From Owenia fusiformis (Eukaryota; Annelida; Polychaeta; Sabellida; Oweniidae): a stretch of DNA of 64,000 nucleotides. The notes below the pieces were generated by a model, which was given only the letters and a program-made list of their open reading frames with translations, was not told the DNA's origin and did no database searches. Below are positions 34,601 through 40,171 of the stretch, piece by piece; the first letter of the stretch is position 1, and the number at the start of each line of letters is the position of its first letter. The DNA is taken from contig CAIIXF020000006.1 of the NCBI GenBank assembly GCA_903813345.2, positions 7,056,989 to 7,120,988 on the forward strand, in the 5' to 3' direction. A program made the translations under genes and the position numbers.

Positions 34601-35171
34601 GCTATGGTGATGATGAATCAATTTTAAAATGGACCAGAGAACCAAATGAGGTACAAAATATTCAATTAGAGACTAAATATTTAAATAGCTAGGCAAGTTG
34701 TGTCCGATTTCAGCCAATCAAAACACTGCATTTCATATAACTGCACTGCATTATATAACTAACTAACCACCCAAGGTCATTTGGTGAATGGTTGTCAAAG
34801 TGACAAAATAATTCATTGAAAATATAAATATAACTAGGTTATATGTAAGGAAAAAGAACTTACTGTAGGTACATTATTGCCAATTGGAAAGAAGATGTAT
34901 CTCCAGTAAAATTAAATCCAAGCTAAAATTTGAGAATACTCATTCAGTAAAATATCAACTGATGCACATGAAATATATTTTTCAGAAGTTATGGACAAAT
35001 GAACCAATAGTTGAGATTTCCCCCGATACACATGAGCCGATAAATGCGTCCTCACGTACACGTCACAGATTCTCCAGCAGTTCCTCTATGAAAAGTAACG
35101 AGAGCATTGACAGTGTTAAGTCTATCACAAAATTAACCAATTTTTTCAAAAGCAGCACTGATAATGGATGA
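671..35171 (+). CDS. TBC1D2/Armus-like Rab GTPase-activating protein with C-terminal propeller (5' partial, 21 exons)
   Basis: Exons: 671-766, 1258-1395, 2412-2546, 2910-3042, 3712-3782, 4432-4621, 6386-6628, 7247-7371, 7632-7734, 7976-8083, 26861-27040, 27465-27602, 27883-28041, 28204-28301, 28581-28701, 29128-29261, 29571-29763, 30054-30187, 31966-33936, 34563-34650, 34986-35171 (stop TGA). All have GT-AG borders and continuous phase, giving about 1580 residues in the window. The TBC part aligns residue by residue with vertebrate TBC1D2/TBC1D2B, so the expected role is GTPase activation of an endosomal or junctional Rab. The start lies upstream of the window. In order: coiled coil, TBC domain, propeller-like region, Ser-rich low-complexity region, short conserved tail. 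One intron (8084-26860) is 18.8 kb and carries two opposite-strand genes. A poly(A) signal AATAAA lies at 35945-35950. The family call is firm; the function of the C-terminal half is not. Confidence 0.92.
808..948. repeat. Short inverted-repeat element (MITE-like)
   Basis: The ends AGAGGATATCCTATG and CATAGGATATGCTCT are inverted copies enclosing about 140 bp that is itself partly palindromic (AAATCATAGGAT arms). It lies in a TBC-gene intron. A related fragment sits near 38085-38150 (GAGAATATCCTATGATTTTTGAG, then ATTTTTATCCATGGGTGGATAT). Confidence 0.6.
1978..2337. repeat. Inverted-repeat element in intron
   Basis: CACTGCGGCAGGCATAT at the left and its inverted near-copy (CATCTGCCCGCCGCAGTG) at the right bound about 360 bp of non-coding intron sequence. 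There is no coding capacity. Edges are approximate. Confidence 0.5.
2550..2890. repeat. Degenerate minisatellite, about 20-25 bp unit
   Basis: Around a dozen imperfect copies of a unit such as ATAGCACCATTGTTTCAACT run through this intron. Unit length and sequence drift, so copy number is approximate. Confidence 0.75.
3070..3257. mobile_element. hAT-like non-autonomous element (188 bp)
   Basis: The terminal inverted repeat is CAGGCCCGTAGCCAGG at the left and CCTGGCTACGGGCCTG at the right. The flanks ACTAC (3065-3069) and ACTAG (3258-3262) match in 4 of 5 bases, fitting a 5-bp target duplication. The body shares TTCTGGTCCAAAAATGGCCAA and GCTCAGAATGGTGA blocks with the copy at 20572-21147, and its ends resemble those of the element splitting the Mab-21 gene. 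Confidence 0.8.
3276..3432. repeat. Short copy of the GTGGTGACAT-ended repeat family
   Basis: It begins AAAGTGGTGACATATGGTTAT and ends AGGTGGTGACATCTTGTCAT. The same two boundary sequences, nearly identical, bound the 1.3 kb half-site array at 30481-31776, so this looks like a deletion derivative of that family. Confidence 0.6.
4028..4176. repeat. MITE of the ACAGTAAAACCTGT/GTGGAACACC family
   Basis: The left end AAACCCGTAAAGTGGAACAT and right end ACACATGTTTTACTGTA are inverted, diverged copies. Other members are at 6040, 29872, 36550, 55080 and 62447. It is about 150 bp with no coding capacity, in a TBC-gene intron. Confidence 0.65.
4918..5135. repeat. Pyrimidine-rich minisatellite
   Basis: About seven to nine copies of a roughly 24-30 bp unit (CTCCCCTGACTTGCCTTCTT) make the + strand almost pure C/T. 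It lies in the intron between 4621 and 6386. Reading frames through it give Gly/Arg/Glu-rich low-complexity peptides on the other strand and are not genes. Confidence 0.9.
6040..6202. mobile_element. TA-flanked MITE, ACAGTGAAACCTGT family
   Basis: TACAGTGAAACCTGTAAAGT at the left pairs with CTTGGACAGGTTTTACTTTA at the right. The inverted termini with TA at the ends fit a Tc1/mariner-type non-autonomous element of about 160 bp. Confidence 0.75.
6386..27602 (+). CDS. Exon block: TBC (Rab-GAP) domain
   Basis: Exons 6386-6628, 7247-7371, 7632-7734, 7976-8083, 26861-27040 and 27465-27602 encode in-window residues about 255-553. Seen directly: the GIPPQHRNEVWK start motif of TBC domains; ISLDLLR, which holds the catalytic arginine finger (IxxDxxR); GYCQGMN, which holds the glutamine finger (YCQG); TLNWFLAVFFDSVP; and RIWDCFLLEGPKVLFRF. 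With both catalytic fingers present the domain should be an active GAP rather than a pseudo-TBC. The domain is interrupted between VPFE and TLLRIWD by the 18.8 kb gene-bearing intron. The last exon (FEDLKPFPHRNE, then a Lys/Arg/Glu-rich helix) matches the segment after the TBC core of TBC1D2. Confidence 0.95.
6926..7093. mobile_element. hAT-like MITE with 8-bp target duplication
   Basis: CAGCGGATCTAGACGGGGG at the left and CCTGGATCCGCCCCTG at the right are terminal inverted repeats of the common hAT MITE type. The flanks TTATGCAC (6918-6925) and TTATGTGC (7094-7101) match in 6 of 8 bases. It includes a run of 15 or so C near 7050. Confidence 0.8.
8540..8952. mobile_element. Inverted-repeat element of about 410 bp
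   Basis: CAGGTACTAACCCCATAATA at 8540 and the inverted copy ATGGGGTCAGGTTAGTACC ending at 8952 extend inward through CCATGAGC/GCTCATGG. There is no open reading frame. Probably a non-autonomous DNA transposon. Confidence 0.7.
9291..9515. repeat. Degenerate short tandem repeat at the 3' end of the fibrinogen gene
   Basis: Imperfect units around TCATATTGTATATGGGATTTTATTGTATAATGTTGG (about 35-45 bp) fill the region just past the stop codon. TTTATT at 9440-9445 reads AATAAA on the - strand and may be the poly(A) signal. Confidence 0.6.
9516..17111 (-). CDS. Secreted fibrinogen-related protein with long coiled coil (five exons)
   Basis: Exons on the - strand: 17111-16510, 12876-11180, 10840-10670, 10372-10240, 10029-9516, with in-phase GT-AG borders, giving 1038 residues. 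A hydrophobic signal peptide (LKFFLCVAFGFFIIVDAG) is followed by an acidic Asp/Asn/Ser-rich region, then about 560 residues of heptad-rich helix encoded by one 1.7 kb exon. Next come a second coiled-coil exon and a fibrinogen C-terminal domain (residues about 824-1028) starting DCSDVFASGFSKSGIY. Domain hallmarks seen are EFWVGLENLHLLT, LRIDMWD, DVDNDASSTHCAKF (calcium-site and Cys region), GGWWY-like AGWWYKHCHYVNLNG, and MKIKP, ending in a Tyr/Asp tail. An upstream ATG at 17132 is in frame (1045 aa), but the TATA position favours 17111. Such proteins act outside the cell as oligomeric lectin-like recognition or matrix proteins; which applies here is unknown. Confidence 0.93.
11952..11966 (-). 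other. Glycosaminoglycan-attachment-type motif (EGSGE) in the fibrinogen protein
   Basis: The - strand encodes PEEVEGSGEVDGDSGSQ inside the coiled-coil exon. A Ser-Gly dipeptide flanked by acidic residues and Gly is the known context for xylosylation by proteoglycan-initiating enzymes. A second copy (QEGSGD) is encoded at 16662-16676 in exon 1. Attachment itself is inference. Confidence 0.5.
12877..16509 (-). other. Intron 1 of the fibrinogen-related gene
   Basis: Donor AACAG/GTAGGA (16510/16509) and acceptor TTATTTCAG (12877) are in phase and split an Arg codon. Contents: a G-rich run near 14278-14290, a degenerate stretch of CATGTAAATGCATCCCC-like units (14920-15200), and the 43 bp tandem repeat at 15937-16160. 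I saw no coding sequence. Confidence 0.85.
15937..16160. repeat. Tandem repeat, five units of about 43 bp
   Basis: The unit is GTGAGATTTTGAGAATCATA followed by CTAGGGTTTTACTCCAAATA. Five imperfect copies lie within intron 1 of the fibrinogen gene. Confidence 0.85.
17148..17156 (-). promoter_or_regulatory. TATA box of the fibrinogen-related gene
   Basis: Read on the - strand this is GATTATATAAG, a good TATA match. Transcription starting about 30 bp downstream would fall near 17120. That lies between the two in-frame ATGs (17132 and 17111) and supports the second, whose signal peptide is also cleaner at its N-terminus. Confidence 0.55.
18054..18242. repeat. Tandem repeat, four units of 48 bp
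   Basis: Four near-identical units run ATGACACTGTATGATGGAAG, TGTCTCCTTATTTGACACC, TTGTGATC. Each contains the inverted pair GTGTC/GACAC. Confidence 0.9.
18791..19420. repeat. Minisatellite array with higher-order alternation
   Basis: About 25 copies of a 23-25 bp unit, TGTCATATTATGAGGCAGTT or its variant ending GAGATTGTG. The two variants alternate, and a block of about 250 bp, including rarer units (CCAGTCATATTATGAAACTG, CATAATATGAG), appears twice, giving a higher-order repeat. Confidence 0.92.
20386..20474. mobile_element. 89 bp TA-flanked MITE
   Basis: CAGGGTGAGCCAATAGAAAT at the left and TTTATGGCCCACCCTG at the right are inverted, and TA lies on both sides. It is a minimal mariner-type derivative. 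A lone related end (ACAGGGTGACAC) sits at about 20290. Confidence 0.75.
20572..21147. mobile_element. hAT-like element related to 3070-3257
   Basis: It begins CAGGCCCATAGCCAGC and ends CCCCTGGCTTCGGCC, a degraded inverted end. The interior shares ATTTTGGTCCAAAAATGGCC and CTCAGAATGGTGAC blocks with 3070-3257 but is longer. Confidence 0.7.
22059..25808 (-). CDS. Mab-21/cGAS-like nucleotidyltransferase-fold protein, coding sequence split by a transposon
   Basis: ATG at 25808. Residues 1-513 are encoded by 25808-24270 and the C-terminal 160 or so by 22539-22059 (TAA). Seen: GSLAEG (46-51), the GS loop of the fold; acidic pairs DIEI (61-64) and DMDIM (76-80); a possible third acid in YIDHVPAI (Asp271); a Cys/His-rich patch (191-209); WTDQRRIHGPA; and EWSWSFSVAEKQLVWSLN (341-358), the classic Mab-21 C-lobe signature. 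The C-terminal part ends with a hydrophobic helix (QVLFMIILSYIIVVFSPCVY). A 1720 bp element lies between the parts. Without it and one 5-bp duplicate the frame is continuous (674 aa). This family includes cyclic-dinucleotide-producing innate immune sensors (cGAS-like receptors) and inactive members; the residues allow activity but do not prove it. TTTATT at 22047-22052 may be the poly(A) signal. Confidence 0.88.
22545..24264. mobile_element. 1.72 kb hAT-like element inserted in the Mab-21-like coding sequence
   Basis: The left end CAGGGCCGTCAGATGG and right end GTGTCTTACGGGCCTG are imperfect terminal inverted repeats. The flanks are a perfect 5-bp duplication, TCTTC (22540-22544 and 24265-24269). 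The interior has no transposase. It consists of four to five diverged tandem units of about 300 bp. Each holds a CACTTTGAAAGTGCCCAGAAAGCACC half, a related ACACTTTTAAAGTGCCCAGA half, and C-runs interrupted by TCTGGC. Reading frames inside (Gly-rich or GAFWALS-type) are repeat artefacts. Confidence 0.85.
25809..26860. other. Spacer upstream of the Mab-21-like gene
   Basis: AT-rich sequence between the Mab-21-like start and the acceptor of the TBC exon at 26861. It should contain the Mab-21 promoter and any 5' non-coding exon, but I see no convincing TATA box or exon. Confidence 0.5.
27883..30187 (+). CDS. Exon block: beta-propeller-like region
   Basis: Six exons (27883-28041 to 30054-30187) encode in-window residues about 553-833. 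The text shows repeating beta-strand patterns typical of degenerate propeller blades: GNLWVCHAEQNSAKLW, VFAALADGTVCVIE, LWCACGNSVHILHA, GVWISVKGSSVIELWD, and SIWIGTGEGNVLIYDI. The WIGTGEGNVLIYD signature is the kind found in the C-terminal propellers of ARHGEF10/17, JIP3/4 and LRRK proteins. Human TBC1D2 and TBC1D2B, as I know them, end soon after the TBC domain, so this is an added module. The number of blades cannot be decided by eye. It probably acts as a protein or membrane-partner platform (inference). Confidence 0.75.
29872..30018. mobile_element. MITE of the ACAGTAAAACCTGT family
   Basis: It starts TACAGTAAAACCTGTCTTAG and contains repeated TAGTGAACACCT units in both orientations. The right end is truncated at TATATACAG. 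It lies 35 bp upstream of the exon at 30054. Confidence 0.7.
30481..31776. repeat. 1.3 kb tandem array of about 150 bp units rich in AGGTCA half-sites
   Basis: It begins with the palindrome GTCACCACCAAAAGTGGTGAC and ends AGGTGGTGACATTTTGTCAT. In between are about eight units containing ACTTGCTTCAAATTGACTAA, AATCATCTACATGTTCTCAG, GACTTTAGATTTGACATTTG and ACCTTCAATGACCTTCTCAAGGTCA. It lies in the intron before the long Ser-rich exon, ending about 190 bp from the acceptor. No protein is encoded. Confidence 0.9.
31966..33936 (+). CDS. Exon block: long Ser-rich low-complexity exon
   Basis: A single 1971 bp exon starts after TTTCCAG and ends at AAA/GTGAGT, in phase with 30054-30187 and 34563-34650. 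It encodes about 657 residues rich in Ser, Glu, Asn, Thr and Asp with no recognisable fold. Short motifs recur: TPRVMSP occurs twice (about 32281 and 32368) and LSPISE twice (about 33264 and 33391), and there is a run of MSQ/VSQ/AMSQ units near 32900. The many Ser-Pro and Ser-Glu sites suggest a phosphorylated disordered linker. The last stretch (YVYEMQLQAKVKITDKPIRC) is more ordered and leads into the conserved C-terminal exons. Confidence 0.85.
34202..34499. mobile_element. 298 bp MITE with long terminal inverted repeats
   Basis: CAAGGAGGATTGGCTCCCAG at the left and CTGGGAGCCAATCCTCCTTG at the right are perfectly inverted over 20 bp, and similarity continues inward. It sits in the intron just before the exon at 34563. 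Confidence 0.85.
34563..35171 (+). CDS. Exon block: conserved C-terminal tail and stop codon
   Basis: Exons 34563-34650 and 34986-35171 encode KCKEEPIIVSCAGCYGDDES followed by ILKWTREPNE, which looks like a final propeller strand pair closing the region begun at 27883. A Ser-rich tail of about 45 residues ends at TGA 35169-35171. If correct, the propeller would be closed by strands lying after the 650-residue insertion, which is unusual but not unique. Both exons have clean acceptors (TTGTTCTAG and TATTTTTCAG). Confidence 0.75.
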
Positions 35172-36549
35172 ACAGTCAATAGCATCTTTTACAGAGATAA
35201 GGGTTGTCTTTTGGAACACAAGTCCTAAACAGCTATTTATGATTCTGTCATGATTTCTATCAATAGTATTGATTATAGATAATCAGGTTGGACACCATGC
35301 AGAAATAACTTTGATTCAACAGCTGAACACAGTTAGGATCTCCTGCTGGAGATAACAGTTCTCCTGGGGGAGACAAGGAAGTATATTACTAACTCTCAAG
35401 TTATATGTTGATACAGCTACGTAATTGTTGCAATTTAACTTGTTGTCACCAAAGACTATTATCATATAGGGTACTAAGTAGGACTCTGTTTTATATGTAA
35501 AACAATGGGGGTCATTATGTCTAGATGACTGGTTTGAGAAAAGGGTGTTACAATAAATGTACCTGTAATTTATGATCACCCTGTAAGGGAACATGAGTAA
35601 TTGAAGAATTTTTGCATTCCTTGAAAGGCAATGAGTGCTTTTTCATTATCCATTATTTTGTTATTAGAGCATGAATGGTGAACTCTATTTATTAATGCCG
35701 TTGCCATTTACATTTTTAAGGAAATATTCCAGAAAATGTTTGATGCATTTAAAATTATCAGATATACTGTATATATTTTTTTTAATATGGAGAACTGATT
35801 TAGTCTTAAGGGTAATATTCCTTGTGCTGAAAAACTGTACAGTAAAACCTGTTAGGTTAAAATCAACAACTGAATCAATTTATACATAGTATGTGACATT
35901 TAGCTTTAAAGTTTAAGTTATTCAAAGTAAAATGCATAATATGTAATAAACTTTTTACTTCATGATTTGTGAATTTCAGTTTCACAATGCAGCTTTGATT
36001 CGTTTTAAAACTTGCAATTAAACTTTTTGATTTTAATTATGATTATAACTGTTTTTGATCCTTTCTCTTATCTTGAACCTTTTACATGGATGCTTGCGAC
36101 ACTGCTGTCATGTATACAAGTCAAAGAATCAACTCATTACATTGCACATGGCCCACCTTAATGGGACACAATGATTATATTAAATATGCTGTCATGAAGA
36201 ACAGCTTTTTGTTATGTATTTATATTGGGTTTTGATTTTCACTCCCCTGTAAAAGTTTGGCAACAGAAATTCCACCTTGTATCACATTAGATCTGGTCAT
36301 GGTTGGTGATTTAACAAATTCAAAAGTGTATTTGAACCTATTGTAATTGACTTTAACATGCCATCCAATGGGGAATTCCAGTTGCCTAACTTTTGGAAGG
36401 GAACGTACAGTGTAATTAGAAGTGCAATGATTGAGTCAAAATGTATGTTAACATACGTGGTCAGTTTTGATTTGTTTTCACAAAATCAAAATGCATTCTT
36501 TTTATCATATTATAATGCTGAAATTGAGAGTGTGGAAAACAAGTTAATG

Positions 36550-36751
36550 TACAGTAAAACCTGTCTAAAGTGAATTCTGCTTTAGAGAGCTAAACTGTAT
36601 TCTCATTAATATATTTTCACATAGAAATCATTTCCAACTGATATAATCTAAATTCAAATTGAAACAAAGTGACAAAAATGGAAATGTATTGTTCATATTT
36701 AATGTATTCACTTTAGAGAGAGATGTTCACATATACAGGTTTTATATTGTA
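36550..36751. mobile_element. MITE of the ACAGTAAAACCTGT family
   Basis: TACAGTAAAACCTGTCTAAA at the left and ACAGGTTTTATATTGTA at the right are inverted ends with terminal TA. A lone copy of the same end (ACAGTAAAACCTGT) lies at about 35840. Confidence 0.75.
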
Positions 36752-36864
36752 CAATGTGAACACATATTGTCCAGTACGGGTAGACTAATCAGATAGCATT
36801 GGAGTCAATGGATAAATATATTTTGTGTAAATACCCATTGTACAGTCATGGTGGTGGAATGTCC

Positions 36865-37145
36865 ATATATTAAAAAATATAAGAGAGATTTTGCAACTCA
36901 CTTATAGCATGTATATTATTCCTGTATAACATATAACTAATTAAGTGTTTGATCATGTCATCATTTATTGCGCAGCTCTATACGTTCATGAGTGTGATAT
37001 TCTTATGTATAGACAATGATTAATAATATCACACTTATGGACATATAGTGCTGCGCAATAAATGATGACGTAATCAAACGCTACATAAGTTACACGGGAA
37101 TAATGAACATGCTATAAGTGAGTTGTGAAATCTCTTTATTAATAC
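36865..37145. repeat. Long near-perfect inverted repeat (hairpin element)
   Basis: Left arm about 36875-37005 and right arm about 37025-37140 pair through AAGAGAGATTTTGCAACTCA, TTATAGCATG, GATCATGTCATCATTTATTG and GCGCAGC. The loop is only about 20 bp. The whole unit would fold into a hairpin of over 100 bp. Confidence 0.85.
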
Positions 37146-38416
37146 ATTTATTTACTTATTCAATTGTTATATCATATAATATTAAATGTGATATTCATAG
37201 TTTATATTTTGCTAGTAGTTTATAAAGTATGTTATTATTATGATTATGTGCAAGAAATTGGGTATATTTTGTAAATGTTGATCGATATAAATGCTTATAT
37301 TTATTAAAATTATTAATATAAATAAAAATGATTGTGGTAAAATAACCAGATAGCAGTATCAGATTTAGACATATATTTTCACAGATTTCCAAAAAGACAA
37401 ACAGAAATAGGGAAGTCTTTATTTGAGTTCAAATGATTAAACACAAATATACTTTGTATTAAACTTGTTATTTTATTTTTTGACAGTAATAATCCAAGTG
37501 ATGTACTATAAACTTCTAAGTGGTAAAACAATGTAAAAGTGTTTTAAAAGATACAATGTATTCATGCTGTTAAGATAATACAGTACTACACCTGCCTGGA
37601 AACATTTTTAGAAATTATTTCAAATTTAGTTTGCCTGATTTTGTGGCATGACTACTTATTGTAGCTTCTACTGGTAGTTCTGCTAGGATGGAGATGGGAG
37701 ATATAAGAGTGTGCCCCTTGTGCCATTTGAAGTGTCAGAGTTAATCACATTCTATAACTTGTCATTACATACTATAATGAGCCATCACACAATGAAGTGT
37801 GTCATCACATGTGTCATGAAATGTTATAATATGTCATAACACGTTATAATGTCATAACATGTTATAATGTCATTACGTGTTATATAATATGGTTCATTGA
37901 TTTTTATGCCCACTCTGATACGATTCCATCCCTGCATCAAGTATCCTCTTTCATATTTCCTACCTGTTAATCTGTTGATTCTTTAAGGAACATGCGATCA
38001 AAATGATATTATGGACCAGTTACAATGTTATTTTTCTACAGTGAACAAATAACCTGGTTCATATTATATCACAAGTTATAGAGAATATCCTATGATTTTT
38101 GAGGGATACCATTTTTATCCATGGGTGGATATCGCCCATCTACATGTACACGAGTGAGCACAGAAAATGAGTGGAGATTGGCTATATCCAAGTGATTATC
38201 ACAATTTTTGTTCAAAATTTGATTTCCAAAAGTTATTTTTCAATTTTTATTTTCTTTTCTTTTCAAATTTTTCAAGACTTTTTTTCACAATATTTTTCAG
38301 TATGTTTTTTAAATAGCATCTGTTGGATACAATTGGATATCACCTAATATTGATCGGATACGAATTTAGTGCCACGTACGATAATTATCTTGTGTTGTTA
38401 TCCCCATACACATTTA

Positions 38417-39412
38417 CAGGGTGTCCAAAAAAAACCAGGACCGTAAGAAAGTTGAATAACTCGGTCAATTTTGCATATTTTGCCTTGAAATTTGAGAATT
38501 ATTTAGTTCATTCAATGTGAATTTTGTTCTGAAACTTTGATGATAATCTGTTGATTGTGTCAAAAAATACAGTCCTTTACAAAACATGCTCAAAGTGGGC
38601 ACTTCTTCTCTCTATGCACAAACGAATCCTACGAACAAAGTTGTTAATGACCCTTACCTATACACATTAATGTGAATGGTAAACATTGGGGTAGGTATTG
38701 CCCTCTTAAGATTGTTAGGGGCCTGTCAGTATACACATTGGCTTTGAGAAATCCTCAAAGATGAAAACTTAGGGGATTTAGATTTTGAATGAGCTGCCCA
38801 TATGGTTTGCATTCTGCAACTGATGAGCTGACCACCAAAGCATTGCCTAAACCATTTCAGCATATCATTTGCAGTGTTGGGGTGGGATTGGCTTGTTGAA
38901 ACCACTGCTTAATTATCTTCTTAAATGACCCTTCCGGTGCTTAGTGACCTCCAAAACTTGGTGAGAACTTACTGGTCCTTGTTCATGGTGATAGCAAGTC
39001 CCCAGTCACATTCGAACCAAAAGGGACTGATGATTCCATGTTTCCTCATTACCACCCAGGGAGTGCATTGTTCAGAATGCAATGGATGATGTAACACTTC
39101 ATCAGGAAGATGTAAGCCCCAGTAGCAATTGTTCTTGGAACAAACTTGTCCATTCAGAAAGACATGTGTGTAGGAGGATCATCAACAGCTTTGTTTGCCG
39201 GATTGAATTGTGCATAGAGATGAGATTTGCACATTTGGGGCATGTTTTGTAAGGAGCTGTAGTTTTTGACTCAATTGGTAGATTATTATCAAACTTTCAT
39301 AACAAAATTCACATTGAATGGACTAAATAATTCTGAAATCTCAAGGAAAAATATGCAAAATTGACCGAGTTATTTAATTTTCTTACGGTCCTGTTTTTTT
39401 TTGGACACCCTG
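38417..39412 (-). mobile_element. Decayed Tc1/mariner (IS630-type) transposon
   Basis: The termini CAGGGTGTCCAAAAAAAACC and GGACACCCTG are inverted, with TA on both sides, and similarity extends inward (ACCGTAAGAAAGTTGAATAA and CTCGGTCAATTTTGCATAT, inverted at the right end). On the - strand the interior still shows transposase traces: a WFQQ motif, an HTAN-like stretch in another frame, and SPFWFE. These are broken by many stops and frameshifts. It is an inactive relic. Confidence 0.8.
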
Positions 39413-40171
39413 TAGTATCCATTGGATAACTACATGTAGCAATAACAAGTGAAGCAGTCACATTGGATCAAGAATAGGGGTAGGGAGCAGAGAGGCTTGA
39501 TGCATGGTTTGATTTCTTCATTAAGAAAATGAGAGTAGATGAGAGTGATAATGGGCCACTCTTAGCAATTGTTGATTGCAGTAGTATATATAATCAAATC
39601 ACTTCTTCCCTATTATACCATATTTCCAGGCCAGATCTTTTGTAATATCATGTCTCAGTTAATTTTTTACATCCCAACCTAACCAAGAGGTTGTTAGGTC
39701 CATTTTTGTGTCTAGCATTTGGCCATTGGTAATTCATGTAATTGGCAACTGTAACAGAATTGTTACAATTGTGTACCCATTTGCAGTATGATACCAAGTG
39801 ATGACATTTTGTCACGTTAAAGGGACAGTAGCTGTAATTTTGTTCAAATTTGGCTTGAACATGTAATTAATGTGAAAAATCAGGTTTACTTTCATTGCCA
39901 TCTTCTAATGTAAATTACATGTAATTCAAATCAAAATGTAAAACATGTCAAAAATATAATAAAGAAATATATTTATTTTGTGAGACTATATAATCATTTC
40001 TTTTGTTCATTCATATTAATTTCAGTGAAACATGTACAATGTAGTTAATGAGGGTACATGTAGTTGGAAGACTTTAGAGCACAACAAAGTATATCTCAAG
40101 TTTATAAGAGATTCCAAATCTGAATATAAATCTGTAAACTGTTAATTCCAATTTTAAATTTGAGCAAAGTA

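Larger units (their letters stand above)
35172..40171. other. Convergent intergenic region between TBC gene and XRCC2
   Basis: Contains the TBC-gene 3' end with AATAAA at 35945-35950 and an earlier AATAAA near 35553. It also holds MITEs and hairpins (36550-36751, 36865-37145), a short ATGTTATAATGTCAT repeat (37790-37890), a mariner relic (38417-39412), and the XRCC2 3' end (TTTATT at 39972-39977, AATAAA on the - strand). I see no gene. Confidence 0.7.
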
